Source of the DNA: Bacteroidia bacterium
GTDB taxonomy: Bacteria; Bacteroidota; Bacteroidia; J057
DNA: 64,000 nucleotides
Reading direction: 5' to 3'
Assembly: GCA_033391075.1 (NCBI GenBank)
Contig: JAWPMV010000001.1
Span: 5,084,001 to 5,148,000 of the forward strand
The notes beneath the pieces were generated by a model. That model was given only the letters and a program-made list of their open reading frames with translations. It made no database searches and was not told where the DNA came from. Within the stretch, counting starts at the first letter, position 1. Every line of letters starts with the position of its first letter. Shown here in pieces: positions 24,792 through 36,100 of this stretch. The translations under genes were made by a program, and so were the position numbers.

Positions 24792-27272
24792 TTACAATTT
24801 CATTTTGAGTTCCTCCATGGCATCGCCTACGATATTCTGGGTATTTTGAACTAAATGAGGAAGATCATTCATTCCCTCATGAGTTTTGGCTACATTTTCA
24901 ATTTTCAACAAAATCTCCTTTACAGCTTCAATTCCCATAAAAGCGACTGAGCTTTTGAGCTTATGTGCGCTTTTTCCCAAAGCCTGTGCATCACTGGCAT
25001 TGAGTTGATCACCCATTTGACTAAGTAATTCAGGGGTCGTGTCCAGAAATTTCTCGATCGCCTTGCGAATGATATTTTCATCATTGCCAGAAATTGACCT
25101 GAGGTAATCGAGATTCACGTAATTTGTCGGCATAGATTTTTCTTCATTAACCTCCTCCTCTTCTTCTACTTTCTCTACAAACGCATTTGCAGTCCCATTG
25201 TTATGTACGAGGGCTTCTTCCTGAGGCGCTTCCGCTTCTGCATGGTGGAATCCATTTTTTTGTTCCACTACAGGAGGCTCTGGAGTAGCTTCGGCTATGG
25301 GTTCTGTTGCTGTCTTCTGGCCGTTTACCGGGGCTTCTTCCTCAGCTTCTACCGGCCACTTTCTCACATACTGGACAATTTTAGAATATAAATTGGCAAT
25401 TTCAATAGGCTTGGACACATAATCATCCATCCCAGCCTTTAGACATTCGTCATCACTCCCACTAAAAGCATTTGCTGTCAAAGCTATAATGGGGATTTCG
25501 CTAAAAGGAGTATCCATATTCTTCCGAATGTAGCGAGTCGCCTCATAGCCATCCATTTCCGGCATTTGTACATCCATCAGAATAAGATCATATCCTCTTT
25601 CTTTCAGACGGTCTATGGCCTCCCGACCATTGCTGGCTATTTCCAGTTCTATACCCCAATCTGAGAGAAGTTTTTGGGTAACGAGTTGATTAAGGGGATT
25701 ATCTTCTACAAGCAGAAGCTCAAATCCGTTCAACTTATCCCTGAGAATTTCAATCTTCTCTTCTTTCTCCTTTACCTCTCCTTCTGATCCAAATTCTAAT
25801 TCAAAGCTAAATACAGAGCCTTTTTCGGGCTCACTTTCAACCGCTATACTTCCTCCTTGCAATCTCACCAACTGCTTTACAATTGTGAGTCCCAATCCGG
25901 TTCCGCCCAATTGGCGATTGGTGTCACTATCGATCTGCTGGAAGCTTTCGAAGATCACTTTCAACATATCTTTGGGAATTCCTATGCCCGTATCAGAGAC
26001 TTCAAAGCGAACGCCTAGCTGTCCTTCTTTTTCGTATTCTTTTTTAGCCAGCACCTTGACTTCCCCTTCATTGGTAAACTTGATAGCATTGCCAATCAGG
26101 TTTAGCATGATTTGCGTCAGTCTCACATCATCGCCAATCAAGCTTTTAGGGACTCCACTATCTATTTCAAGATGGAGTTTGAGGCCTTTTTTACGAGCAT
26201 TGGGCTCCAGCATATCCCGGGCATAATCAAATACCTCATGTATACTAAAGCTATGTTTTACAAAATCAATCTTTCCGGCTTCAATCTTGGAGAGATCCAG
26301 GATATCATTTACTACTGCTAGCAGGGTATTTCCTGCTGCTTTGATGGTATCCAGGTCTTTCTTTTGTTCCGGACTCAGATCGCTTTTTAGCAATATGTCT
26401 GTTAATACCAGAATGGGATTGAGCGGAGTACGAATTTCATGACTGGTCTTGGCCAAAAATTCCTGTCTCAATTTGGCAGAACGAATCGCCAGCTCAGTTT
26501 CTTTTTTCAAAGCATCCATCTGGACCCTATGTGTCACATCCTGAGTCGTACCGATCAGTTCATAGGAATTCCCCTCAGCATCCTTTTTGGTCCGAGCCTT
26601 CATGATCACGGACTTGACCTCCTTATCAGGCAGGACAAAACGGTGATCCACTTCAAACTCTCTTCCGCTGTCAAATGATTCTTTAATATGTGTCGCAACC
26701 AATTGCTGATCTTCGGGATGTACCAGTTCCATGTACTCAGCAAAACTATGGCTGTTGTCATTGTTCTTATTGAACTGAAACAGATTATACATTTGCTGGG
26801 AAAGGCTCATTTCATTGCTCGTCATATCAACGGTCCAGCTTCCCATCATCGCAAGATTCTGGGCCTCCTGCAAATTGCTCTTCAGATTGTTTCGCTCAAT
26901 TGCATAACCAATCGCCCTTCCAAGCAGGTATCCACTAAGGTCTCCTTTAGAAAGGAAGTCTTGTGCACCGGCTTTTACACAACGCATCCCGAGGGAGGAT
27001 TCTATCCCTCCTGTCAGTACCACGATGGGCAAGTGGGGAAATTCGCCATGTATCTTCTCGAAAGTCGAAAAGCCAAAGGAATCTGGAAGTTGAAGGTCGA
27101 GCATAATGATATCCACCGGATGCTCGCGGGGAACTTTTCTTCCTTCGGCAAGGGTATACCTGTGATGTAGGGTGAAATTCTCTATTCCAGAGTCTTCCAT
27201 ATAAGCACGGAAGAGGACCACATCTTCATCAAGGTCTTCAATTAGGAGAATATGATAGCTTGGCAATGACAC
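24792..27272 (-). CDS. Hybrid histidine kinase: REC-PAS-HisKA-HATPase-REC-HPt
   Basis: 826 residues. Order: receiver 1-125 (acceptor D59), PAS about 130-255, HisKA around H278 in KTSHEIRTP, HATPase_c about 380-495 (GGTGLGLTIVKQL), second receiver 515-635 (D567 in DVQMPEMDGYEATR), acidic linker, and C-terminal HPt domain with H770 (AHKLKSS). It contains the components of a phosphorelay in one chain and no membrane segment, so it is soluble. It starts with GTG, one base inside the stop of the upstream receiver gene (sequence TAGTG), so translation is coupled. Input unknown; no output DNA-binding partner is encoded next to it. Confidence 0.92.
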   Translation of the reverse strand: MSLPSYHILLIEDLDEDVVLFRAYMEDSGIENFTLHHRYTLAEGRKVPREHPVDIIMLDLQLPDSFGFSTFEKIHGEFPHLPIVVLTGGIESSLGMRCVKAGAQDFLSKGDLSGYLLGRAIGYAIERNNLKSNLQEAQNLAMMGSWTVDMTSNEMSLSQQMYNLFQFNKNNDNSHSFAEYMELVHPEDQQLVATHIKESFDSGREFEVDHRFVLPDKEVKSVIMKARTKKDAEGNSYELIGTTQDVTHRVQMDALKKETELAIRSAKLRQEFLAKTSHEIRTPLNPILVLTDILLKSDLSPEQKKDLDTIKAAGNTLLAVVNDILDLSKIEAGKIDFVKHSFSIHEVFDYARDMLEPNARKKGLKLHLEIDSGVPKSLIGDDVRLTQIMLNLIGNAIKFTNEGEVKVLAKKEYEKEGQLGVRFEVSDTGIGIPKDMLKVIFESFQQIDSDTNRQLGGTGLGLTIVKQLVRLQGGSIAVESEPEKGSVFSFELEFGSEGEVKEKEEKIEILRDKLNGFELLLVEDNPLNQLVTQKLLSDWGIELEIASNGREAIDRLKERGYDLILMDVQMPEMDGYEATRYIRKNMDTPFSEIPIIALTANAFSGSDDECLKAGMDDYVSKPIEIANLYSKIVQYVRKWPVEAEEEAPVNGQKTATEPIAEATPEPPVVEQKNGFHHAEAEAPQEEALVHNNGTANAFVEKVEEEEEVNEEKSMPTNYVNLDYLRSISGNDENIIRKAIEKFLDTTPELLSQMGDQLNASDAQALGKSAHKLKSSVAFMGIEAVKEILLKIENVAKTHEGMNDLPHLVQNTQNIVGDAMEELKMKL

Positions 27273-27706
27273 TATACTTTATTAAATGAGGGTAGTTTAA
27301 CGATGTTAAACCAAAAGTTCTCTATACTCTTTATCACTTCAATAAATTCATTTATATCTACTGGTTTAGCTATATAGCAATTTGCATGCAAGTTATAAAC
27401 CATTTCGATATCCTGGGTAGCCTGAGAAGTCGTCAACACCACCACAGGTATGGACCTGAGGATAGAAGAAGCCTTGATCTCAGCTAGTACTTCAGAACCG
27501 TGTTTTTTGGGTAAGTTAAGGTCGAGGAGAATGATGTCCGGTTGTACTGCATCTATATATTTTCCTTCCTTGTTAAGATACGCAATCGCTTCCACTCCGT
27601 CAGGCACTACATGCAAGCTCAGATCCTGACTAAAATTCCCTTCTTTCAGTGCTTCCTGCGTCAATCTTACATCTCCGGGATTGTCCTCCACTAACAGAAT
27701 ATTCAT
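27272..27706 (-). CDS. Single-domain response regulator (Rcp1-like)
   Basis: 144 residues, one receiver domain. The extended insertion LNKEGKYIDAVQPDIILLDLNLPKKHG, with acceptor D62, is typical of Rcp1/phytochrome-type receivers. Conserved Lys falls in IAKPVDINEF. No output domain, so it works by protein interaction, most likely with the hybrid kinase whose start codon overlaps its stop (TAGTG). The pair forms one operon with the phosphorelay. Confidence 0.9.
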   Translation of the reverse strand: MNILLVEDNPGDVRLTQEALKEGNFSQDLSLHVVPDGVEAIAYLNKEGKYIDAVQPDIILLDLNLPKKHGSEVLAEIKASSILRSIPVVVLTTSQATQDIEMVYNLHANCYIAKPVDINEFIEVIKSIENFWFNIVKLPSFNKV

Positions 27707-28108
27707 GGCAATTAACTATTTATGGTATTTGATTTACTAAGAAATAAATATAGGAAAATAGCGCTTAAGCTTCTTTATTTCCCACCCCATGAATAGCTCC
27801 CTATCAACCTTTCAAAGATTTTCTAATACGCCCTGCTGTCCATAATATTTACTGTTTGTAAAATTTGTCCTTTTGAGGGAAAGAAAAAATTCGCAGGAAC
27901 TGTGATTCTTACATAGTTCTTCAGAAAAAGGGGATCACTACTAGCAGCACTCTTACATGATGAAATAGCCAAAATGCGGGCTAAATGGATGGAAGGCCAA
28001 GAAAACAGAAAAAATATGCACTTTTTTAATCAAAATGTTACCTAGCATGCAATAAAAAATACCTACCCAAAGCCAGAAATCATTCATCAAAAAGCGGGAT
28101 GAAAGAAA
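27707..28108. other. Intergenic region upstream of the receiver/hybrid kinase operon
   Basis: About 400 AT-rich bases between the receiver start and the terminator of the BI-1 gene. It must contain the leftward promoter of the two-gene operon; the best candidate -7 element is a weak TATATTTA on the minus strand around 27746-27753. I see no gene and no repeat. Confidence 0.4.
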
Positions 28109-28138
28109 AATGCCGAAAGTGTAAGCACTTTCGGCATT
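28109..28138 (-). terminator. Rho-independent terminator of the BI-1 family gene
   Basis: A perfect 13-base-pair stem (AATGCCGAAAGTG paired with CACTTTCGGCATT, loop TAAG) read on the minus strand and followed by a run of T. It lies 34 bases after the end of the gene at 28172. One of the clearest terminators in the window. Confidence 0.9.
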
Positions 28139-28171
28139 TCAAGAATGATCATATCATCCTGTATTATTACA

Positions 28172-28894
28172 TCAGTCATCTCCTCCTCCAAAGAATCTGA
28201 GCAGGAAGAGGAAAAGGTTGATAAAGTCAAGATAAAGGTTCAGCGCTCCCATCAAAGCAATCTTATTGGTGGTTTCTGTACCGGGCTCAGCCGTTCTGGC
28301 TACATTCAAAAGCATTTGGTTATCATAGGCCGTCAAACCACAGAAGATAAGGACTCCTGCACATGAGATGATATAGTCGAGGGTACTTGAACCCATAAAC
28401 ATATTCACAACCATTGCTATGATAAGGCCGATGAGTGCCATATACATGATAGAGCCCATTTTACTTAGGTCCACTTTTGTGGTAAGTCCAATAAGCGCCA
28501 TCGCTCCAAATGTGCCTGCTGTTATAAAGAATACTCTTGATATTGCTCCAAGCTCATATACCATAAATATGGTGGCGAAGCTTATTCCATTCACCAGGGA
28601 ATAAATGGCAAAGGTGGTACTTGCAGCCTGAAAGCTCATTTTATTGATTCGAGCAGCCAGAAAGAATACCATTCCCAAAGGAGCCAGCATCACGATCCAG
28701 GTCAGGATACCTCCACTTAAAAACAAATTGATGAGTGCAGGTGACTGAGAAACGAACCATGCGGTAAGACCTGTAATGACCAGTCCCAAAGACATAGTTA
28801 CATACACCTGTCGCATGAAAACATTCACTCGCTCATCGCTGAGTTGCTGTTCCCTTATGGTTTTCTGTTGTGTACTACTAAAAGGATTTTCCAT
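28172..28894 (-). CDS. Bax inhibitor-1 (YccA/BI-1) family membrane protein
   Basis: 240 residues with seven predicted membrane spans. The family features are the hydrophilic start with RVNVFMRQVYVTMSLGLVITGL, an acidic residue in a late helix (LTAYDNQMLL) and a short C-terminal tail. In other organisms such proteins are proton-sensitive calcium leak channels or FtsH-interacting modulators. It stands alone, with a strong terminator downstream. The role in this host is inferred from the family only. Confidence 0.88.
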   Translation of the reverse strand: MENPFSSTQQKTIREQQLSDERVNVFMRQVYVTMSLGLVITGLTAWFVSQSPALINLFLSGGILTWIVMLAPLGMVFFLAARINKMSFQAASTTFAIYSLVNGISFATIFMVYELGAISRVFFITAGTFGAMALIGLTTKVDLSKMGSIMYMALIGLIIAMVVNMFMGSSTLDYIISCAGVLIFCGLTAYDNQMLLNVARTAEPGTETTNKIALMGALNLYLDFINLFLFLLRFFGGGDD

Positions 28895-29243
28895 TATAAA
28901 CGATTTCTATTTTTTTCTTGGAAAGTAAATATACGAAATATGAATAAACTTGGATATTTAATCTCCATACTTTATGGTTACAAAAATCATACAAATCCCA
29001 CAAATCTGTCAGCTTTTCAGCATGCTATGCCATTCGGACAGGTAAATTCCCCATCAAGTAAGATTTTCCCTTGATTTTACACGAAAATACCTAACTTCCC
29101 TCCATCCCGACAAAAGCACCTCTGTGCCATTCCGGCACAATGAAAAAACCCTTATTCCATGTAAACTCCCTGAAAAGACTCATATAGTCAGCCATGGCTT
29201 ATGCCTACTTCAAGGAAATGATTAATGTGAATATAAACGTCGG
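28895..29243. other. Divergent intergenic region
   Basis: About 350 bases between the BI-1 gene (leftward) and the first PQQ-type dehydrogenase (rightward). Poly-T and AT-rich at the left; a weak leftward TATATTTA lies near 28935-28942. No confident promoter for 29244 and no gene or repeat seen. Confidence 0.4.
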
Positions 29244-32200
29244 ATGAAACATCTATACTCAAGTACTACGCGAAAGATCTCAGGCTCTTATAGGAATTTA
29301 TTTTTACTGGTTTTCCTGATAGGAACCACAGCATTCCTTCCCATGAAGATTATGAATTATGGGATAAGCAATCCTTCTCCTATATCAGCCTACCTAAATG
29401 GTAATTTTCCAGATGAAGCACCTTCCAGTACTTCCTCATGGACTGCAGAAGTTGCCTACCCCAATCTTACCTTTACCGATCCTATTCAACTACTCGAATT
29501 GCCGGGAACCAATAAGTTCATCATGGCAGGTAAAAAAGGAAGACTCTGGACCTTTGACAAAGATCCCAATACGAATTCAAAAACAACGGTATTAAATATT
29601 GAATCCAAGATTCTGACCTCCGGTGATGCCGGATTGATGGGATTAGCCTTACATCCGGAATTTGGACAAGCAGCTTCTCCCAATCGGGGATACCTTTACA
29701 TCTGGTCCCGTCAAAAAGGACCTACCAGCAATGGCAACCTCGGCTATGTGATCCTTGCAAGATATAACTGGCCCGATGGAGCCAATACAATCGATGCCAA
29801 TTCCGAATTTGTTATGATCAGGCAATATGACAGACATCAGTGGCACAATGGAGGCGGCATGTTTTTCGGACTCGATGGATTTTTATACATCTCAAGTGGA
29901 GATGAAGGAGGAGCCAATGATCAGTACAATACAGGACAAAAGATAAATGTAGGCTTACTTGCGGGCGCTTTGCGCATAGATGTTGATAAAGACGCAAGCA
30001 GAAGCCATCCCATACGGCGACAACCGTTAAATCCGGCAACTCCTCCCAGTGGTTGGCCCAATAGCCTCAGTCAGGGCTATTATGTACCTAATGATAATCC
30101 CTGGCAGGATGTCAATGGTACAATACTCGAAGAATTTTATGCAATTGGTTTCCGCAGCCCACACAGAATGACCCAGGATCCTCAAACCGGTGATATTTGG
30201 ATGGGTGATGTCGGACAGGGTTCGCGCGAAGAAGTAAGTTTGGTACCGAAAGGCTCCAATCTGCAATGGCCCTATAAAGAAGGAAGCATCAATGGCCCCA
30301 AAGCCAAACCAGGAAATTTGATAGGATTCGATCAAGCTCCTGTCCATGACTATGCCAGAAGTGTAGGAACCTGTGTGATTGGAGGTTTTGTGTATAGGGG
30401 AAACAAATGGCCCAGCCTCAGAGGAAAATATATCTTTGGAGATCATACCACCCGTAGAGTTTGGTCCCTGGATCATAATCAGCAAAACGGCAATACTACC
30501 AAAGCAGATTTGGTAACCATTCCGGCTTTTGGTACGGGCAGCAAAGCAGGAATTTCTGCTTTTTCTACAGATGCTGATGGAGAAGTTTATATCCTGAAGC
30601 TCTATGGAACTAATCAGGACGGGGGAAGGATTTATAAACTCAATGCAAGTAACATCACGCCTGAGCCTCCCCAATTCCTTTCTCAAACCGGAGTATTCTC
30701 AGACTTAAGCGACCTTACTCCAGCAGCTGGAGTCATTCCCTATAAAGTAAATGCTCCTCTATGGTCTGACAATGCTACTAAAAAACGATGGGTAGCGATC
30801 CCTAATAATGGAAGCTATAATACTGCAGCTGAAGACGTAGTCTGGGCAGAAAATTCTGAATGGGAGTTCCCCGAAGGAACGGTTTTCATCAAGCATTTTG
30901 AAATGCCTTTAGATGAAGACGATCCCACAGTAATCAAAAGACTGGAAACTCGCTTTATCATACGGGATAAAAATGGGGGACTTTATGGCGTTACTTATAA
31001 GTGGAATGCCGCAGGCACAGATGCGGAACTTTTGCCGGGCGCGGATACAGAGCCTTACACCATTAGCAAAAGCGATGGAAGTACAGTCAACCGCGTATGG
31101 GACTTCCCAAGCAGAGCAGATTGCATGACCTGTCATAATGAAAATGCAGGTGGGATTCTCGGAGTAAACACCCATCAATTGAATGGAGAATTTGAGTATC
31201 CTTCCGGTATAAGTGACAATCAGCTTCGCACCTGGAATCATCTCGGCATATTTGATGTAAGCCTGAACGAGCCCGATATTCCTGGCTACATTCACACAGG
31301 AAACATCAATGACCCCAATTATAGCCTCGAAGAAAGAGTGAGGTCTTACCTGGATGGAAACTGTGCCCATTGCCACCAACCCAATGGAGTAAATGCCAAT
31401 TTTGATGCACAATTTACAACTGCAATCGGATCGCAAAATCTAATCAATGGTAGCCTACAGGGTTCCTATGGCATCCCAGATGCCGCTGTTGTAAAAGCCG
31501 GAGAAACCTCCAAGTCCATCCTGTATATACGAGACAATAGTGTTGGGAATGATGCGATGCCTCCCTTGGCAAAAAGTGTAATTGATGATGAGTACATCGA
31601 AGTTCTCGCAGCATGGATTGGCGACCTTGATCCCAACAATTGCCAGGGTACGACAACTACTTATCTATCCGACCTAAACTGGGTAGGAAGTCCAAGCAAT
31701 GGATGGGGGCCAGTAGAAAAAGACAGAAGTAATGGAGAGCAGGGAGCAACGGATGGAAATACCCTTACCATCAATGGCCAAACCTACAGCAAGGGACTAG
31801 GCGCACATGCAGATTCTGAAATCATATATAATCTTGCTGGCCAATACACACGCTTGCTTTCTGACATTGGCGTAGATGATGAAACATGCGCTTCCGGATC
31901 CGTAGGATTTGAGGTGTATACGGATGGCACGCTTGCATATAGCAGTCCGGTCATGACCCAGGCAGATAATGCGATTTCTATAAATATAGATGTTACAGGA
32001 GTAAATCAATTGAGGTTAGTAGTAAATGATGGAGGGAATGGTATTACCTGCGATCATGCAGACTGGGCGGATATTAGATTAGAAGCGGGATGTGCGGATA
32101 ATCAAGCACCTGTAACAGTATTCTCTGCCTCGCCAATAAGTGGCAATGGCCCACTAACGGTAAATTTTGACGCAAGTGCGACAACCGATCCTGAAAATGA

Positions 32201-32936
32201 CCCCATCACCACCTATAGTTGGGACTTTGGAGATGGCAATACGGGAACAGGATTAAGTCCTAATCATATTTACGGTACTCAAGGGACTTTCAGAGCTACC
32301 CTTACCGCTACCGATAATCAGGGCAACTCCAGCATCAACTTTGTAAATATCAATGTAGGTCCGGTAACAATCTTCCCGGTTGAGATGCTGAGTTTTACAG
32401 CCTCTGCTTTTGGAGAAGCGATTTCTCTGAGTTGGCAAACCGCTTTGGAACAAAACAATGAAGGATTCGAGATTCAACGCTTCAATGAAAGAAGCGAGCA
32501 ATTTGAAAAAATTGGCTGGATTCAAGGAAAAGGGGATACCCGGGATGGACATAGCTATCTATTCTTCGATACGGAAGTACGAGCAGGCAAGCTCTACACC
32601 TATCGTCTGAGACAAATCGATCTGGATGGGCAATTTACCTTCTCCGCTCAGGTCAGCGCTCAATTGGATGGCACGGGATTAACTGAACTCAAAGTTTATC
32701 CTAATCCGCTTGATCAGGAAGTATTGCATCTCGAACTTCTTGGAGTAGAAATCGAAGAATCGGTCTTTATTTCTCTCTTTGATAATACGGGCAGATTGGT
32801 ACACGAGAAAATTTTGAGCAAAGAAGCAGCTGAAAGCCGCGTGAGCCTTGAAGTAGGAAATCTACCGGGAGGTATTTATAGCCTGCAAGTGAGCAGTTCT
32901 AAATTCAGCAAAGTGCAGAAAATCATTGTGAGATAG
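29244..32936 (+). CDS. Secreted PQQ-type sugar dehydrogenase fused to diheme cytochrome, NPCBM, PKD, T9SS domain
   Basis: 1230 residues with a hydrophobic export signal in the first 40. Residues about 60-470 are a GSDH-type six-bladed propeller (LMGLALHPEFG, HNGGGMFFGLDGFLYISSGD, IWMGDVGQGSREE). Residues 490-800 match the SO2930-type diheme c cytochrome, with heme sites CMTCH (627-631) and CAHCH (707-711) and a Met ligand in DAMPPLAK. Then follow an NPCBM carbohydrate-binding domain (about 803-950), a PKD domain (about 953-1040), and a T9SS sorting domain (YPNPLDQEVL to end). It probably oxidises a polysaccharide-derived sugar at the surface and passes electrons through its own hemes. A paralogue lies next door at 33109. 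PQQ use is by family analogy. Confidence 0.85.
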   Translation: MKHLYSSTTRKISGSYRNLFLLVFLIGTTAFLPMKIMNYGISNPSPISAYLNGNFPDEAPSSTSSWTAEVAYPNLTFTDPIQLLELPGTNKFIMAGKKGRLWTFDKDPNTNSKTTVLNIESKILTSGDAGLMGLALHPEFGQAASPNRGYLYIWSRQKGPTSNGNLGYVILARYNWPDGANTIDANSEFVMIRQYDRHQWHNGGGMFFGLDGFLYISSGDEGGANDQYNTGQKINVGLLAGALRIDVDKDASRSHPIRRQPLNPATPPSGWPNSLSQGYYVPNDNPWQDVNGTILEEFYAIGFRSPHRMTQDPQTGDIWMGDVGQGSREEVSLVPKGSNLQWPYKEGSINGPKAKPGNLIGFDQAPVHDYARSVGTCVIGGFVYRGNKWPSLRGKYIFGDHTTRRVWSLDHNQQNGNTTKADLVTIPAFGTGSKAGISAFSTDADGEVYILKLYGTNQDGGRIYKLNASNITPEPPQFLSQTGVFSDLSDLTPAAGVIPYKVNAPLWSDNATKKRWVAIPNNGSYNTAAEDVVWAENSEWEFPEGTVFIKHFEMPLDEDDPTVIKRLETRFIIRDKNGGLYGVTYKWNAAGTDAELLPGADTEPYTISKSDGSTVNRVWDFPSRADCMTCHNENAGGILGVNTHQLNGEFEYPSGISDNQLRTWNHLGIFDVSLNEPDIPGYIHTGNINDPNYSLEERVRSYLDGNCAHCHQPNGVNANFDAQFTTAIGSQNLINGSLQGSYGIPDAAVVKAGETSKSILYIRDNSVGNDAMPPLAKSVIDDEYIEVLAAWIGDLDPNNCQGTTTTYLSDLNWVGSPSNGWGPVEKDRSNGEQGATDGNTLTINGQTYSKGLGAHADSEIIYNLAGQYTRLLSDIGVDDETCASGSVGFEVYTDGTLAYSSPVMTQADNAISINIDVTGVNQLRLVVNDGGNGITCDHADWADIRLEAGCADNQAPVTVFSASPISGNGPLTVNFDASATTDPENDPITTYSWDFGDGNTGTGLSPNHIYGTQGTFRATLTATDNQGNSSINFVNINVGPVTIFPVEMLSFTASAFGEAISLSWQTALEQNNEGFEIQRFNERSEQFEKIGWIQGKGDTRDGHSYLFFDTEVRAGKLYTYRLRQIDLDGQFTFSAQVSAQLDGTGLTELKVYPNPLDQEVLHLELLGVEIEESVFISLFDNTGRLVHEKILSKEAAESRVSLEVGNLPGGIYSLQVSSSKFSKVQKIIVR

Positions 32937-32957
32937 ATCTACAAATCTTCTGTAAAC

Positions 32958-32997
32958 AAAAGCCTCTCTCATATAGATATACATGAGAGAGGCTTTT
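32958..32997 (+). terminator. Strong terminator after the first dehydrogenase
   Basis: A 15-base-pair perfect stem (arms 32958-32972 and 32983-32997, core AGCCTCTCTCAT/ATGAGAGAGGCT) with a 10-base loop, ending in TTTT. It separates the two paralogous giant genes, so each is transcribed on its own. Confidence 0.9.
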
Positions 32998-33030
32998 GAT
33001 ATTACGCTTTCTATATTCTTTGCTTCGTCC

Positions 33031-33038
33031 TATTTTTG
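33031..33038 (+). promoter_or_regulatory. -7 promoter element (TATTTTTG) of the second dehydrogenase
   Basis: Exact TAnnTTTG match 70 bases before the start at 33109, between the upstream terminator and the gene. No well-spaced TTG -33 element was found. Confidence 0.42.
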
Positions 33039-33108
33039 TAGGAATTAAATTCCTATACTAGGCCGCAATCAATAAGGGTATAAATTCTCGATTGAACAGC
33101 TCTAAGCT

Positions 33109-36100
33109 ATGAACAAATTTGCTTTGTCCACTATCTTTTCAGGCAAAAGGATTTCCCTCAATCTCAGCCTGGGATTGGTCTTTTTCCTTTCTCTCGCGGC
33201 TTTGCCTTTGTTTATGCCTCCTCCAGGTTTGACACAGGCAGAACCTATTGGGAAATTCCTCAACGGAAATCTGCCAGCCCTGACTCCGGGAGGAGGAGCA
33301 GATTTGGAGTGGGACAGTGAAATTGCCTATCCAAACCTGACGTTTGAGGAACCGATCTTTATGATCTCTCATCCTAGAGAAAGAAGATTGTATGTTGCTT
33401 CTCGTACAGGTTTGATTGAAAGCTTTGGAGATAGTGCCAATGTTTCGACCAAAGAACCCCTGATTGATCTCAGAAATCTTACGAGCGTGGTTCATGATGG
33501 TGGGATGCTGGGCATGGCTTTTCATCCTGATTTTGGAGACCCCACTTCCCCAAACAGAAATTATATCTATGTATATCATACCGTCAGAGGAGAAGATGGG
33601 AGGAGCGGACCTTTCGTTTGTGATGAACTTTGTTTCACCTGTTTCGACAATGCCGTATGGTATGGAAGTTATCTGAGACTTTCTCGCTTTACTGTTACGG
33701 ATGGAACTTATACGGCTGATCCTAATTCCGAGCAGGTACTCCTAAATATCCGCCAGTTGAACGGATCACATAGAGGGGGTGGAATCCTCTTTGGGAATGA
33801 TGGTTTTCTCTATCTGACAATTGGAGATCAGGCGAGATTTGATGGTGCCCAGAATATCGTTGACAACTTCGAAGGAGGAGCCATCCGTATCGATGTAGAT
33901 ATGCAAGGAGGACAGATCAGCCATCCTCCCAGAAGAATCCTGGGTGAACATGCAGGTTCTCTAGGCGAAATCAGTGGAATGGGATATTACATCCCAAATG
34001 ACAATCCCTGGCTCGAAGCTGACAGCAGCATTTTCGAAGAATTTTACGCCATCGGTCTACGGAATCCTCATCGTATGTCCATTGATAAAAATACCGGAGA
34101 AATATGGATAGGTGATGTGGGACATGCAAGCAAAGAGGAAATTGATGTTCTGGCCGGAGGAGCCAATTACGGATGGCCTTTATATGAAGCAAATGTAGGA
34201 CCGATCCCTCGTTGCAGCATCGATCAGATTGGTCGGGGGACCCTTACAGCCCCCATAGCCCAGGTAAATCGCTCTGAAGTAGAATGTGTGATTGGTGGCT
34301 ATGTATATCGGGGAGAGAAACACCCCAGCCTTTATGGAAAATATATCTATGGAGACTGTACCAGTAAACGGATTTTTGCAAGAGATACTGAAGGAGATTG
34401 GGAATTACTGATGAATTTCCTGCCCGCAGGTTCACTCATGACATTTGGAGAAGATTCTGATGGGGAAATCCTGATTGGTCGTCAAAATGGAAACACTACC
34501 CTCTACCGACTGAGTTCTCGAAATGCCAATCCGCCAGCCCCCGCTTTATTATCACAAACGGGAGCTTTCAAAAATCTAAATACCCTCGAAGCGGAAATAG
34601 GTGTCATTCCCTATGACATGATCGAAGATTTCTGGTCGGATGGTTCGGATAAGTATCGTTGGTTGGCCATCCCGAATGATGGAAACCCCGATACACCAGA
34701 AGAAAAGATCGGCTTCTTCAAGAATAATAATTGGGAGTTCCCCCTTGGAACGGTCTTCATCAAACACTTCGAACTGGGAGGCAAACGACTGGAAACCCGC
34801 TTTGAAGTACATGCTGACGATGGAAAATTCTACTACCTCACCTATAAATGGAACGAGGATCAGACTGATGCCAACTTACTCTTAGGAAGTCTGGATGAAG
34901 AGATTATGGTAAATGGAGCACCTCAGACTTGGCATTATCCCAGCCGTAGTGAATGTCTGAGCTGCCATCAATCCAATGCCGGATTTGTTTTGGGTCCCAA
35001 GACCCGATACCTCAATTCTTCCATTACCTATCCCCAAACAGGCGAAACAGCCAATCAGCTATATACCCTGAGTCATATCGGATTACTGAGTGAAGATATT
35101 TCTGAATTGGAAGTTGAAGAACTTCCGCGTATCCCTCAATTTGATGACAACTCTGTTGATTTAGAGGAAAGAGCTCGGGCCTATATAGACCTGAACTGTT
35201 CCTACTGCCATCAACCCGGAGCCAGCAATCGCGCGCAATTTGATGCCCGAATCAATACCCCTTTATCCCGACAAAAACTCATCTTTGGTGGCGTAAATAG
35301 TCCTTTGGGAATAGATGGAGCAAGAGTTATTAATCCTGCTAATCTTAATAGCTCCATTCTTTATCATAGGGTAAACTCCTTGCAAGAAGGGATAGCCATG
35401 CCTCCTTTAGCCAAAAATGAAATAGATCAGGAAGGAGTTGATTTACTAAATGCCTGGATCTCAGGTATGGAAAATCGGAACAATCCGGGAGGAACCGGAC
35501 TGTTTGCAACCTATTTCAGAGATAATAACTTAAGTATTCAGGCCTATACCCAAATCGATCCTGCTGTAGAGTTTAGTTGGAGTGAAGAGGGAACAGAATT
35601 CCCTCCTTCTCCAGATAATTTTTCCATTCGCTGGGAGGGGGAGCTTATTTCTATGCAATCTGGCAACTACACCTTCTTTGTACAATCTGATGAACAGCTA
35701 CGTCTGTGGATCGGCAGAGAGTTACTCATCGACACCTGGGATCAGGGAAGTCAGGAAGAACAAAGTGTACAAGTCAATCTTGATCAGGAAGAAAAATATA
35801 AAATCCGACTGGAATACCGGCATATCGATGGCCCTTCCAATATCAGTTTATCCTGGTCGGGGCCTGGCTTTAATAAAGAAATCATCCCTCGTTATCACCT
35901 CTTTCCGACTTCGGGAGACAACCTGGATTTAGGAGGAAGAGGCCTATTGGCAACTTATTTTAACAATGAAGACCTGACGAATGAAACCCTGCAAAGAATC
36001 GATCCACAAATCGCATTCGATTGGGGAGGTGGATCTCCGGATCCCAGCATTCTGGCACATACTTTCTCTGCACGCTGGGAAGGAAGCATAGAAGTCAGCA

